Source of the DNA: Oreocharis arfaki
Lineage: Eukaryota; Chordata; Aves; Passeriformes; Paramythiidae
Direction of reading: 5' to 3'
Length of the DNA: 64,000 bases
NCBI GenBank assembly: GCA_013398015.1
Contig: VZRR01007600.1
Span: forward strand, 682,001 to 746,000
Program-made: the position numbers and the translations under genes
Shown here: in pieces, positions 51,501-64,000 of the stretch
How positions within the stretch are numbered: the stretch's first letter is position 1
How the letters are laid out: each line of letters begins with the position of its first letter
Notes under the pieces: model-generated
Databases searched by the model: none
The model's input: the letters and a program-made list of their open reading frames with translations, nothing else
What the model was told of the DNA's origin: nothing

Positions 51501-51934
51501 CGGATATGTCATCTCTGGAATATGTTTTAATGCCAGCTAAATTTTACATAATGGTTTGTTTCACTACCCCCAGCCTGCCTTAATTCATAAAATTAAGGAA
51601 ATCATTTAAAGACTTTGCACTACAGTTCCATCTTGTTAGTGGATACATGGGATGGAATATGAGATCAGTTCCACAGTTATTGCCAGCGCAGTGAGGTGTT
51701 TGTTTACCTGATTTCTAAAGAAACATTGAGAAATGGGTCTGTGTGGGACTAAGTGAGTGTAGTACAGTTTGAAGTAAGTAAAACCAAGATGCCAATGCTA
51801 AATGTATTAAAAGTCATCAGTAATTATAATGGCCATAAGTTCCAGTGCTTGATTTACTGAAGAGAAAAACGTTTCTCATTTTAATAATTTTATAGTCATT
51901 GTCTTTCACTTCTTAGCAATTAAGGTAAAGAAAT

Positions 51935-51947
51935 AAAAAAAAAAAAA
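51935..51947. repeat. Poly-A run
   Basis: Thirteen A after an AAAGAAAT word; simple sequence in intron 4. Confidence 0.75.
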
Positions 51948-52703
51948 GCACAGCTGGTTGGAAGCTTACCAAACATTAGCGTTGATCTTCCCTGGACTGT
52001 TAAAATATATGCATTTAGTTACCAAACGAAACAAGTACCCATATAGACTGATTCCATAGTTCTGGGATTTACTTTCTTATTTCCACAACTATCTTGTGGC
52101 ACACGTAATTAAAATCTACTGCTTAGTTCCGCTTTGAATGTAATAAAACCCTGCCTTATTCTTTCTGTCAGTTTAATCCCTCTTTCTTTTTCATTGACAC
52201 ATTTCTAATACCTTTGCAGACAGACCAGACACTTCTGCTTCATCTGTACTGAATCCACATGCTTAACACCTTTTGACAAAATGGATACATCCTCCCTGTG
52301 GCTTGGAATTGATATACACTGTCAAAAAGGGCTTTCTGAATGGTCTTTCTCTGTCACCTTTACAAGATTTTTATCTTGTGTTGTAGAAATGTGCAGTTTA
52401 ATGTTGCGTTTCAAATCGTTTTCGGCTGAAAAAGTGTGTAATGGAATCAAGGTGTCCCCTGAATACTCCTGGCGGTTGGAGATGTCTCTTTGTTTTGAAC
52501 ACTGGAATCCCGATAGACCTGTGACAGCAATGGAATTACACTTTTGACCTTGTTCACTAAAGTGTTGTTTTCTCTGTATGATTAAATGAGAGTAACTAAA
52601 GAGAGGTTCCTCTAAAATGTATGAGTTTCCTCTGTTTGTTTCTCATAAGAAACATAGAAAGGATGCTGTGCAATTTTCAGCTGATTGTGTTTTCCACTAC
52701 AGA

Positions 52704-52780
52704 GAAAAAAAATCAACCAACCAACCAACCAAAAAAACCCAAAAAAACCCAACAGCAACAAAAAACCAAAGACCAAACCC
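52704..52780. repeat. (AACC)n and A/C-rich low-complexity tract
   Basis: A run of A, four AACC-type units, then AAAAAAACCC twice and further CAACA/CCAAA words. Such tracts occur often in songbird introns. Confidence 0.85.
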
Positions 52781-55700
52781 TGCTTGATTCAAGGAGAGGT
52801 GGTAGTTGTTAGCCGTATTAAAAACGCAAAAGCAGTTGATATATCAATATTTTCCTTAAACCAGTGTTGTTGCTACATCCTGAGTGTCACAGCAGCAGTA
52901 CAGCACAGTGGCAGATTCTTATCCTTTTGTTGCATCACTCTCCATGTATTTTAAAAGCGGATGTATACTAAGGCACCAAATATGATTTCAAAGTATTGAA
53001 TCTGAATATAGAAAATAACCGTATACTTAACATTCTATGTGAATTTGGCTGATCGTTATGGACTACACCGTCATGTCAATCCAAAATATAAATGCACTGT
53101 TTTCTGTAGATGCACATGCAGCCTTTTAAGCTCCTGGTGTTTGTTTTCATTTGCACGTGACTGAGCAGAGAGCCGGCTGTAGGATTTACCACGACTGCCA
53201 GTCCTGCCTTGTGCATTGAGCCACTGGCACATCTCTTGCTCCCCGTTTAGTTATTCAGGGCATGGCTCCTCTGGATCAGAAGAACTCGAGAGGCCAGAAG
53301 AGATACAAAATCAGATTCTTGTTTCTTCCATTTTAGGCTGCTTCAGCTGTGTTTTGGGGGATTTTTTTCCCCAATATAGTCCAGTTTACTGTGAGTATCC
53401 CAGCTCTGGATTAGTGAAAATACTTTCGTTGTCACGCAGAGCGTGTGAAATGCAATGGCAAGTACAATCCTCTAGTTCTTGTGGGTGGGGAGTTAGGGTT
53501 TAAAAGAGAGAAAGGGACACAGAGAAATCTAGTTTGTTTTTAGAAGAGATCAGAGTAAGTGACTTACTGGCCTCTGTGGCCTCAAGACTTCAGAGCAGTT
53601 TCTCGCTGTAGATAATGGTGTGTGGAGAGGGCATCAGAGCATGGAGGGCAATGCACTGAGGAGGCTGCCGATCTGTGACTCCCGATTTCCAATCCTGCCA
53701 GAAAAAGCTTTTGTTTTTTAATTACTACTTCATTGGTGATATAAATTAATGATTGGTATGGGTCTGAAGCAACCTTGTCATCAGCGAATATTTGGTTAGT
53801 GTTGACATACTTGTTCTCTGCAAACATGAATCATCCATCTGCCGTTGGCAGGCTTGCCCTGTGGCTCTGCTATAATGTGTTTCACCAGTGTGGTGGAAAT
53901 TAAAATGTCACTATTAAACATGGCAGAATCAGATGCTCTCTGGGCACCGCATCTATTCAAGGAATTCTTGCTTCCTATGTAGTTATCTCTGACAGTTTAA
54001 TAGGACAGCTGTATTCTGGCATAAAATAATACGTTCATATATATCCTCAATACATGGTGAGTTAAATGCTTTCAGAGCACTATTTCCTTGCATACATGTG
54101 TGTTTCATGCATGGCAGAAGCAGTAATGCTCATGTAACACCATGTTGGTGCTTAGTCCATTAGGAAGTGTAAAGTCAAAATTAATTGTCCTGCAGGACCG
54201 GATAGAGTGAGTCTCTAAAAGCAGTTGCTGGAGCTGTTTGCAGCTGCTGCATCAGCCAGGCTCCCTCCTCGTGAGCAGTTATTGACTCTGGGCTGTTGAA
54301 TTCAGGGCTCTGGAGGTTGCTCGGTGGAAAAAGCCTTCAGTCGCTGCTTGGCAGCTCTGTCACTGCAAGGTCATGGAAAGGGCACTTCAGTCTCCAAACC
54401 CAATTAGGGCCTTATTCGGCACCTTTTCAATCACAGGGGAAAATCCCACCTAGCAGGGTGGCTCCCAGGCCAGGCTTTTGCACCCAGCCTCCTCAGCGAG
54501 ACAGCTGACAAATGTGTCCATTTTTGTCGCTTGGGCCATCAGAAATACCCTTTGCTGTCATGAAACAGCTAAGCAGTTAGTGCAGAAAGGTCCCACTATG
54601 GGCTTATAAGCTCATCACAGTTGAATTTGGACCAGTACCTTGTACGTGTATGTCTGTGTCCATCCCGTTACTCATATCTAGAGCTGTCCCATTCCTAAGA
54701 TCAAATCATTTGACTCTTATGAGCAGCTGTAACTTGCAAGTTGAATGAAGTCCAACTGCTGAAAACATTAATGAGAAACATAAAACTCTATTTTATCAGG
54801 TATCAATAGTACTGCTTTAATTCCTCCCCCTCTGAAGATTTCGTGTGTATGTGTGTGCTTTTCATCCCAAGTGTCTGCCAATTCTGGTGAAAATAAGTTG
54901 AGCTATGAAAGGTTGACCCACTCGCCTCTGAATTGCTTTTTATATGATGCGAGTCCCTCAGGGCCCAATTCTACCCACAGAAGTGAAAATGACAGCTATC
55001 AACATGTATAGGAAGTATGTCAATGTGCACAAAGAAAAAGGTGAACCTGAGACTGGTCTGCGTGGTCTTTAAAATATGGATTTCCTGTGAAATGGTGATT
55101 AAAGGGGAATCAAAGAATAATTAGAAAATTAGCCTGATGTGCCAGCAGTTATACCAATATGTGGTTTTGTATTAACTCTTTCAGACAAGCAAAAGATCAG
55201 AAAATCCCTTATGACTCTCTTAAACTAGTGTGTAAAATTTGGTTAGTGTCTGATCAGCTCCTTTGATCAACCTAGTCTAGACTGTTGCCGGTGTACATAC
55301 TCTGTAGTAAACCCACAGACCCCTTAAGTGGAGGCTTACTCAAATGAATCAAATAACATATAAAAACATTGTATAAAATGTTCGCTGTCTGAGCAAATTA
55401 ATCTGGTTCAAAGCTGAATACTTTAGGAGTTGCAAAAAATAAAAGCAAATGTGTTGTTGCAGAAGAGAGGTGGTAGAGTTCTTAATTCGTATTTAAATGA
55501 CTGTCTCAGAAATGCAAAAGAAACATTTTCAGCAAACTTTTATTATTTTTAATTGGATAGGCATTTTTGTAAGCCTGTAATGTAGTCAGATGCACTAAAG
55601 GAGAAAAAAAAATCTGTCAAAAATTATGCACAAATTTGTTTTAGGAAATTAAAGAGTTGCAACTACCATGTCTGTCTCAAGTACACAATATCGGTTTTAA

Positions 55701-57307
55701 TTAAGGGCCAGTGGGAACTTTCAGTATGTAGGCTGTGCTCTTGCCACCTCTAATTTCTACACAGGATTATTTGCAAGGAAGTTCTGGAAGTCCAAGAGCA
55801 GTAAATTTATTACCTTCCAAACCAAAGCAGTTTCCCCTTCCTTGTCTGAGCTTCTCCCCACATCTCCCATTGCAGTACCATCCTGAACCTATCTGTTCTT
55901 TGCAACATGAATCTCAGAAATGTGAACAGTTCATTTACTCATAGATAATGCTGCTGCCTTTTGCACACTAGTAATAGTAGATGACAATCTGGAGACAATT
56001 TTAGTTCAATGACCTATCCACGAGACTTGGAAATCTATCCAGTGCCACTCATTTTAGAAATTTGGGTTTGTACCTGAGTTGGTTTTCTCAAGATGCCTGT
56101 ATTTGGAATTTAGAAGTGTAATTTTTCAGTCTTTGTGTGCCTACCATATTTGTTGGTTGCATTGCAGTGCCGTCAGAGCACCTGGCATAGAAGCAATGAT
56201 AGCAAATCGATCAAATTATCAAGGGAAGTAAGCTAGCTTGTAGATGGGATGTCAGTGGAGTGAAAAGATCACAGAAATGGGACCATTTAAAACATAGAGA
56301 AACTGAAATCCAAGTGGCAAATACATTTTTAGCTACACCAAATTCTGTCTAAAGTCAAGAGGAGAACTGGTAAGCTGCTGCTAGCCAAACGCTGAATTAA
56401 TCTACTGATGGCTGTGAAACAGTTCCACAACAGGCATTAAAGTCTTTGGGATGATACATAGTTTATCAAGCTCTTCAAAAGTGCCAGGCATTGCTCTACT
56501 TACAGAACTACCTAAATAACGGAAAGATAAAGGAACTTAGCTCTGTGGGTAACACATAAATGTAAAATGTAGTAGAAATATTGGGTAAATTCTTCCCTCC
56601 TGTGACTTGTGTTCCAGCCAGTGGCATTACACCAGGGAAAGATTGGACCATATTTTGTGTGCAGCATAGCAAATTGTTCAGAGGCAACAGGCAGGTGTTT
56701 GAGAAATTTTTCTCTCTGCCATTTGCAGAAGTGTGTGTGAAATCTCCTGGCTTATCTACAGCCATTCCATTACCTGCCATCTTTCAGCAGGTAACTAGTT
56801 AAATTTGTGTTAAATAGGATTTGCTTTGCTATTTCCATTTGCTGTTGGAGTAGAAATGTTCTGACATGACGTATGACCAGTCAATAATTGGAAAGTGTTT
56901 GCATGAGTCATTTGAAGCCAGTAGTTTAGACAGTGTCAGCCATAACTGGTATTAAAACCTGCAAGAGTTGTTCTACAATCAGTGATTCTGCAGCATCTCC
57001 TCTGGGTGTCTGCATTTTACTTAATAAGGATACCCTGTAGACATCAATTGAAATAACTCTTGCTTCTGTTGCTTGGATGTTTCTGTGAGCTCTAAAATGA
57101 ACTTGGTTTATACAAGTATACTTTGTTACCCAGCCTGAAGGATGCAGGGCAGGAATTACCCTGTTCTGCTGACAACCTCTGTAGAAAAGAAATGGCTTTA
57201 TTTGGCTGTGATTCTGGAGAGTATAAGAGTGTGACTGTACCCTATGGTTTCTGGCATTTTTTTACCTTTTTTTTTCCTGTGCTGATGATGTTATATTACT
57301 TTTACAG

Positions 57308-57392
57308 GGCTATAATAATCCGAAATGGCGAAGTCATTCCAATGTCTTCAGAATTCACTCCAGAGACTGAACGCCAGCGACTTCAGTATCTG
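57308..57392 (+). CDS. PPM1H: PPM1H internal exon (exon 5): strand and turn after AGDSR, before the flap
   Basis: The acceptor lies after a T-rich tract and ends TTTTACAG; the donor is GTAAGA. The first G completes the Arg codon left open by exon 4, then 28 codons follow, ending in phase 0. The exon encodes AIIIRNGEVIPMSSEFTP and ends ERQRLQYL. In PP2C proteins this segment is the strand after GDSR and the loop leading to the flap, the region that sets substrate choice; the flap itself must be encoded further downstream. By mapping it is about human residues 291-318. The reading frame stays open 35 codons past the donor to a TGA at 57498-57500, so an intron-retained transcript would end in an unrelated tail. 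No exon matching the next expected protein segment was found before the window ends. Confidence 0.96.
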
Positions 57393-60300
57393 GTAAGAGA
57401 CCTGAGGACCAAATCAGGTGCTGCTGATGACAAGCATTGCCCAGTAATACCTAAGGCTCAGAGAAACGCTGCTGATTTACTGTGGCTCAGTGAAGAATGA
57501 TATGTCTGCTGAACAACAGTGACTGATCATGTATGTCTTTAAGCCATTAGCAAATGCAGAGAAAAGCCTGGTGGTGCAAATCTCAATGAAAGGAGTATTA
57601 CCTCTTTGGCGAAGGCCATCAATTAGCATGGCTGTGCTTGTGTACCTTGCTCAGCTGCAGACCCTTCAGCAGCTCACTGGTGTTGGATTTTGAGAGCTCA
57701 GACACAGAGCTAATGAGCCACAGACGTATTTCAATCCATCTCAGTGCTTGCTGTGTGACAGTGTAAAATACCATAGACTGCTCTTTGTTTGCACGTGAAT
57801 GATACTGCAGAGTTTGATTAATTTACTCTAACAGTATCTCTGCTGGGGGAAAGATATCCAGCTTAGAGGGGATCTCAGTGAACATTAGTAGCTGCAGGAC
57901 AGGATGGGTGATCAAAGACTAGTTTTATTTAGTGTAGCAGCACTCATAAAGCTGGGACAGGGTGACTAGCTGGGAACATGTGGGATGCTTTATAGACCAA
58001 GTTGTGTTGGCTGATAAGCTGCCTGAGTAATATAAGTAAAAATGTATGGTGCTATTTTTCATACAAACCATCCTGTTACTTTTTAAGGTTTTCATTGATG
58101 GACAGATCAGTTGGTTGAAGTCGATTAGGTGTTTGTCAAAACGTCGTTCCTGACATGGCTGAGAGATTTCCTTTGTGCTTCTTCTGGTCTCCTGCTTTTT
58201 CGTTTTAGAAATTTAAGTTTCAGCCAAGGCAGGCTCACTCTCAGCCTTGCCTGACTCAAGGTGGACAGGCCGAGGCTCCTGGTGTTCCCAGGTCTCAAGG
58301 TGTCTTCTATTTTCAGCTTGGACCAAGCGCTGTAGTTTGAAACTAGACAAAATGCTGGTGTTTGGAAGGTGGTGGTGGAAGATTTTAAAGAAAAAGTTGT
58401 GTTTCCTCAATTGTCACATTTGATTTTTTTTCAGTCAGGTTTATTGGTTTGAAGCTGAAAATTTCAGCTTTGGGACTATTCATATTCAGAGAACCAAATG
58501 GAAAAGAGGCCTAATAAATATTTACAGTTCAGTTACATCTAAAATAATTTGTTTGCCTCTAAAATAAAAAGTATCTTTAGCATCTAGGGAGTCTGCTACT
58601 TCTGTAGGAAATATGAGATAAAATATTGCCTACAAGGGTTTTTTTTTCCTCTTTTGATGTCCTTTCTGGCTTATATGTGAAACCAGTAGCTGATCTGAAA
58701 AGCATTTCTGCTGTTTCCTGTGGAAAATTCCTTTACCTTTGTTTGTCTATTTTAGTTCTGTATGTAACAAATATGCCAGATCTATGGGTATCATGTTCAA
58801 AGAGAATACATGCAAGACAGCAAGAGCGTGAAACAAAATTACAGATCATTTCAAACATAACATTCCCTAAGTAAGATTTTTACTCTAGTGTTTAAAAAAA
58901 GAAAAAGATGACCCCACATTTCTTGCAACGTTGGCATAAGAACTACACTCCAAAGTTTGCATCTGTCTTGCTGATTAGATCCCAAATAATTCCTCTTACT
59001 CACTTGTCTGTCCCCAGGTTCTGCAATCAGTCTATTATGCTACCATCAACATCTCTCCTCTATTGTTCCTGTCTGAAAGTTATTTACTTCGAGTGTGTCT
59101 TCTTATTTGCAGTTAAAGCTGAGTTTCTTTGTTTCAAACATGTTGCGCTGCTCTTCCTGCAAAATAGGAAGAAAATAATTTAATCACTTTAGCATTAATA
59201 TTTTATTTGGTAAATGCAGAGATACTGTTCGCTCTGAGGAAGTTATTGCACAAGCAAAGGGAGGGTATGGATTTACAGCCTGCAGGCTGTTCCCTGTGCA
59301 GCAGACACTGTTGGTGCAGTCAGAATGAAGGAGCTTTCCTCTGCCTTTAGTGCCTGTTGATTGCTTCAGTCACACAGGATGTTCTTTTAGGCCCTCTTTT
59401 CTGAGCCTTAATTTCTGTGTGGAAAGAAATCCATGGGATAATGAGTTGTTCAGGTCATGTGAGTATCTTTATATGAAGTCCTCCAGTCTAGTCTTAGACA
59501 AAACTGTGCTTCAGCTAGTACTGATTGAGTAATGAGAGGGGAGGGAAGCAAATATTTTTCCTGTCCTGGCAGGTTTATTGCCATGCATCCAAGAATGGCC
59601 TTGGCAGGAGGCTTCTGGCATGGAAACCTGAAAAGAACAAGTTGACTATCCAATTGTTCTGACTTCGAAGCAGCTCTGAGCATGGTCATCGCTCCATAGG
59701 AGGGCAGCGGCGGGGCAGCATACAGCTGCAGACTTCAGGCTGCAAACTTCAGGCAGGCAGTATGGCAGAGGCAGACTTCTGTGTCAGGCAGCTTGGGAGA
59801 ATATTGCAGAAGGCAATCAATCCTTCAGTCAGAGAGCACTTCTTAAGATGTAAAGTGTGAAAGCTTTGCACCAGTATTCCCGTGGTCCTTTGGCTTCCGT
59901 AGAGGTTCAGTGCATCATGCTGCTTTCCTTCCACTGGTGGGCATTCAAAAGCCTCCTTTTCCTTTGAGTTTCTGTCTCTCTTTTGTTTTTAGCACTGTAG
60001 CAGGAGAGCTCCACACAGTGCTTGGGAAAAGTCCTGACTTACCATGTCAGTGTATCTTGAAGGAAAAAAATGTCCAATATTGACTGGGAACTGCTCTGGT
60101 ACATTTGGCAGTTGTGCAGGCAATGACAGCCAGAAGCAATTTTCTTTTCATCTTCTGAGGAGACTATTAATTTCAGTCATGATAGTCTAAATTGTAACAG
60201 TAAATAGGATAGATTTTGTTACTTATTCCATTGGAAAATGTGTTTAAAGTGAATGGTGAATTGAGCATACTGCAGATGGTGTATTTCCATTAGTTACTGA

Positions 60301-63300
60301 AGTTGCACTTTCGAGATGTCACATGAGGTCAGTGTGGTGTTTGTAGCGTCTTCATGTGTGCAGCCAAACAGTTCACCAGAAATGGTGCCCACTGCTACCA
60401 GTGCAGATGTCACTGCTAGTAGAGACTGGGTGGCCATCAGTGGCAGTGACCACGGGTTCTCTTTGTGTTTGCTACTGTTCAAACAAAGGTTCATGATCCC
60501 AGATAGTCATGGGCTCAAAGGAGATCTATTCTTATTTTGTTGCTCAGGTGAGGGTAAAAGTGATACTAACTCACCTGCTGAAGGATGCCTGCAGAACCTG
60601 AGCCTGAAGAGGAAATGCACCTAGATCTCCTAAATGTACAGTCAGCACTTCAATAACAAGTCAGTCAAGGTGTCATTTTCTTACAGTTTGTGGCTCCCTG
60701 TATCCCCCAGAGTAAGATTGCTTCAGCCATCTGACAAGAGTGCATGATGCTGTGGTAAAAGAGGTCTGTGGTTCTATGGAAGGGGTCCTGGCCTTTCATA
60801 AGATGAGAGACCAATCAAGGGACAGATTTGGCTTCTATTCTTCTTCCTTTTACTACCACATCCTTTAGTTTTAATCTCTCTTTGGTTTAAATGTGTCCTA
60901 TGATAACGACCGCGTCATGAGCAAAACTTCTGCGTGCTGTACATGCTGTTGCGAGCAGTAGTCCCATATAGTAGTCCCTTTCTTTTGGAGAAAAAGGCAC
61001 GATATGGTAAAAGTATAAAGTTGTAAAATGTAGTTGGTGTAGGGGAAAGCAGCAATTCTGAAAATGACACAGAATACAGTGAAACCACTAGTGCCAGCGA
61101 CGTTCCAGTGCAGTGCCTACTGAAGGAGCTGGAAAAGGCATTGGCAGGCCTTAGTGAGGTACAGATGAGATACATGCGGTGTTTTCTGCCACCTAATTAA
61201 CTAGCATGCTAGTGTGTGAGTCTAGGTTTATCTTAATTTCCTGTTTGCTTTTCTAATCACCAGGGAACATAGCAGGAATAAATGGCCTTTTTAAAGAACC
61301 ATGACTAATATTTCCTTAAGTGAAGTCCATTTTAAATAACTAATTTTGAATGCAATGCATCCAGCCACAAAATACACCATAAAATGGCAGAGTACCAAAA
61401 ACACATGATGCAGACTATGCCAGATTTATGCCAAAAAGCTCAAAAAGCTCAAGCTTCTGAAAGAGAAAATACAAAAAATGTTCCAGTTCCGTAACACAGA
61501 ATAACAATGTTGTCTGAACATACCTTGTAAGGATATAGAAAGTGTTTGATAGTCACACTATTTGTTAAATTTCAGGTTCTCCGAGTTGTGTTTCTGAACT
61601 GAGGTTCTTGCAAATCGAGACTAAACAAATCAAAAACTGGAAAATACATTGTGTCATCACAAAAGAAATTCTGGTAGTTCACTTACCATTTTTGTTTCTT
61701 GTTTGATCAGGTGAGAGGATTCATCATTTTATGGTGTCTACTTGTATATCTGTTTGAAAGATCTGTAGATTTTTAAAGTGTTGCTCTCTATGTATTTTCT
61801 GTTTCTGCTGCCCAGCATGGGTTTTTTGAGTTGGAGAGAAGAGCCCCACCTTGTAAATGGAGAACAGTTCTCAACAGACCCGACTGGAAGTAGCAGCTGA
61901 GTTTTATAGAACGTTCTTCTCTCTGTAGAATTATCTGTGAAGCATCAAAAACAACTGTTTCAAAAAATGGTAAAAAATATGGAAAATTAAAAAACAAAGC
62001 AAAGCACAACAAAAATCCCCATTTCTTCACATAAGGATTCAGATCACAGAACAGCAGAAGCTTCCAAATTGCTCTTTTCCCTCTGTTTCACTGATGCCAA
62101 AAGTATTAGAATCAAGTTAAGATCCCTGGATTGTAAATCAAGCATTGAGGCTTGGCTGCGGAAGAGAAGTCTTATTTGAACATTAGCAGTCCACTGGTAA
62201 CTGTGCCAGCTTTATTGATCTTATTTCAGTTGTGACCTCAGACTTTCCGTCTGAGTAAATCTTTATGCAATGCGGTCTCTCCTGATCGCTACCTTTTCAA
62301 TAAAGGAAATTCTTGGTTTTAAGTGAAAAAATGGTAAAAGCCTGTAAAGTTTTTCTTCTGGACCTCTGATTCAGACTAGTAAATAATCTCACAATCTGAA
62401 ATTATTCACTTTGATATCAGGTGTGCTGGTTTTTTTCTTAAAGTATGACCTTGTTTTGTAGGCAGGTGACAGTCTTTAGCTGGTAGTGGTTTGTAATGTT
62501 TTAATCAAGATAGGCTGTACATTTTTAAAAGTGAACTGAACTGCACTTTCAAAGAACACTGACTTCATTGCTTACAATATCATAGACTAGAAAAAATCTA
62601 AAAGTAACAAAAAAATCCAGCTCTTTATTGTCACATAAACAACAAGTATCGTTCATATGTTGCAATACATCAAATCATTAGGAATTTTTCATCTTGTTTG
62701 CAACTGGAATGAAAATAAATAAAATAAAAAGCTTATGTGTACCTTTGAATGAACAAATTCCAGAGTTCTGTAAGTATGAAAAAACTCATGTGGGCTAATA
62801 CTGCTGAACCTCTCAAAAGTCACTACTGCTTCTCAATCGTTTCTGTAGTGAGGAAAGGGATCCAATTAGATGGTCCTTGACAACAGTATTTGGGTGGAGA
62901 GGGGGACCTTGGCTGACTGTAAACTGCAGGGGAAAAAAATGTAATTCCCTTAACTGTACACAGAGAGAATTTGGTGGAGTTCCTATTCCAGGAAGGGATC
63001 ACGATGTCAAGATCACACTTTGATGTTTGAAAGCCACCTCTTGAAAGCAGAATCCAATCTTGTTGGCTACACACAGCAACCTTCCTCAGTACTGTTTCAA
63101 CCAAGCTTGAGGTGTTTTCTGGAAGGATGTCTGGTGACGGGAACAGGGACAAGCTGATGGAAAGTTAGCATTGTGATGTGCTGAGCCTGATAGAGCGCGT
63201 ATTAAATTGAGTGGGAGCAGGCTCAACTCTTAAATGCAGGAAATACTTTGTTGTGAACTATCTGCATGACAGATGCCAGGTAGATCAATAAGGGCTTCCA

Positions 63301-64000
63301 GTGCTTCCTGCTGCTTACCTTTGATGAGCGCTAGATTTATGACATACACACAAACTAAACCCCAGCTCATTTCGTCTACCTTGATGGCAGCTGCTGCTGA
63401 AGATAAGACAGACTTTATTGCCTTAACTGACTGAATAAGGAAAAAGAGTTATCTGCAAGAAGGTTAAAGAAATGCAACTTTTTTCGGTTCCCTAGCCCAA
63501 TTGCCTGTGTCTTTCATGAGAGCTCGCTCACAATGCAGCTTTGCAGAGGGAGAGAGAAGGGCTTGTTTATTTGAGTGCTAAAGAAAAAGGAGTGAGATTT
63601 ATTTCAAAAAGAAGAAATAGAGTATGTTTAGGATTAACATATCATGTCAAGTGCTCGTGTATAAATTCAATCCAAAAATTTACACAGTGGACGAAGAGCC
63701 TCATGATGCTCTTGGCTATGGTCAGCTTTGGAGAACATGAGGCAGAGGCACAGCTCTGGCAGAGGCTCCCAGCATCTGCAGAGCAGTGCACCAGAAAGGA
63801 CATGAGCCGCATTTGAACGTTAAAACTGTCAAAGGCCTTAGTTGCAGTTGTGACACAAAGCTGCTGCTGCTTTTCTAAAAGTCTGTTTTGCATGAAGGAA
63901 GTAGTTTTTCAAAAACAAGAAAATAAATTGCTCTGAAGCTTGTGTTTATTTGCAGTGTCATGTGTGATGGGGTGCATTTTTCTTGAGGTGGTGACAATTA
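57393..64000 (+). other. PPM1H: PPM1H intron 5, 5' part
   Basis: It follows the GTAAGA donor of exon 5 and runs to the window edge. I looked for the next PPM1H exon (after ...RLQYL) and for other exons and saw none. No recognisable repeat family or gene is present; composition is ordinary AT-rich intron. Confidence 0.8.

Larger units (their letters stand above)
42263..57307 (+). other. PPM1H: PPM1H intron 4 (15,045 bases)
   Basis: This is the longest complete intron here, between the exon 4 GTAAGT and exon 5 TTTTACAG borders. I found no CR1, LTR or coding exon in it. It has a single N in a poly-A run (48507), a poly-A run at 51935-51947, an A/C-rich tract (52704-52780) and a T-rich tract (45778-45804). 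Several AT-rich stretches with many TAATTA and ACAAT-like words (for example 45080-45540 and 53860-54070) look like possible conserved non-coding DNA, but this is only an impression. Confidence 0.9.

Noticed and set aside
26055..57392. Assignment of the exons to PPM1J or PPM1M instead of PPM1H
   Set aside because: The Ser-rich linker and the AASLRGGVGAPGSPSTP insert match PPM1H as I know it, and spacing from catalytic His to the GDSR Asp reproduces PPM1H numbering.
1..64000. Phage, plasmid, CRISPR, toxin-antitoxin or biosynthetic systems
   Set aside because: No dense coding, no direct-repeat/spacer arrays, no bacterial ribosome binding sites; composition, introns and CR1 show vertebrate DNA.

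Overview
This window is vertebrate nuclear DNA, most likely from a bird. Three copies of the avian-type LINE CR1 are present, and they carry its characteristic 3' tail. There is also a solo LTR fragment of a kind I recognise from bird genomes, and several GT-rich/AC-rich low-complexity tracts of the sort common in songbirds. Gene density is very low, with short exons and kilobase-scale AT-rich introns. It looks like a draft assembly: there is one 56-base N gap (21766-21821) and one isolated N (48507), both beside homopolymers.

The only protein-coding gene I can support is PPM1H, on the + strand. It encodes a PP2C-family (PPM) metal-dependent Ser/Thr phosphatase. Four consecutive internal exons are visible, at 26055-26223, 34887-35231, 42150-42262 and 57308-57392. 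They join in frame, have canonical AG/GT borders, contain no stops, and carry PP2C metal-binding motifs 1 and 2 and the AGDSR motif. By length and known catalytic positions they correspond to roughly residues 83-318 of the ~514-residue human protein. The first exon (start codon, Golgi-targeting N-terminus) and the exons from the flap region to the C-terminus are outside the window.

Layout: 1-26054 is the 3' part of intron 1, with an antisense-oriented LTR relic at 9001-9514, a small CR1 fragment at 16651-16769 and the assembly gap. 26224-34886 is intron 2, with a nearly complete CR1 3' end about 300 bases after exon 2. 35232-42149 is intron 3, holding a CR1 copy (about 38810-39368) that runs directly into a roughly 380-base CpG island, followed by a minus-strand G-quadruplex motif at 40672-40695. 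42263-57307 is intron 4, the longest complete intron; I see no exon in it, but several stretches resemble conserved non-coding DNA. 57393-64000 is the start of intron 5.

I found no operon, CRISPR array, tRNA/rRNA gene or novel multi-gene system. The most interesting non-coding signal is the isolated CpG island fused to a CR1 copy that has lost its 3' tail, inside intron 3. The rest is ordinary intron.
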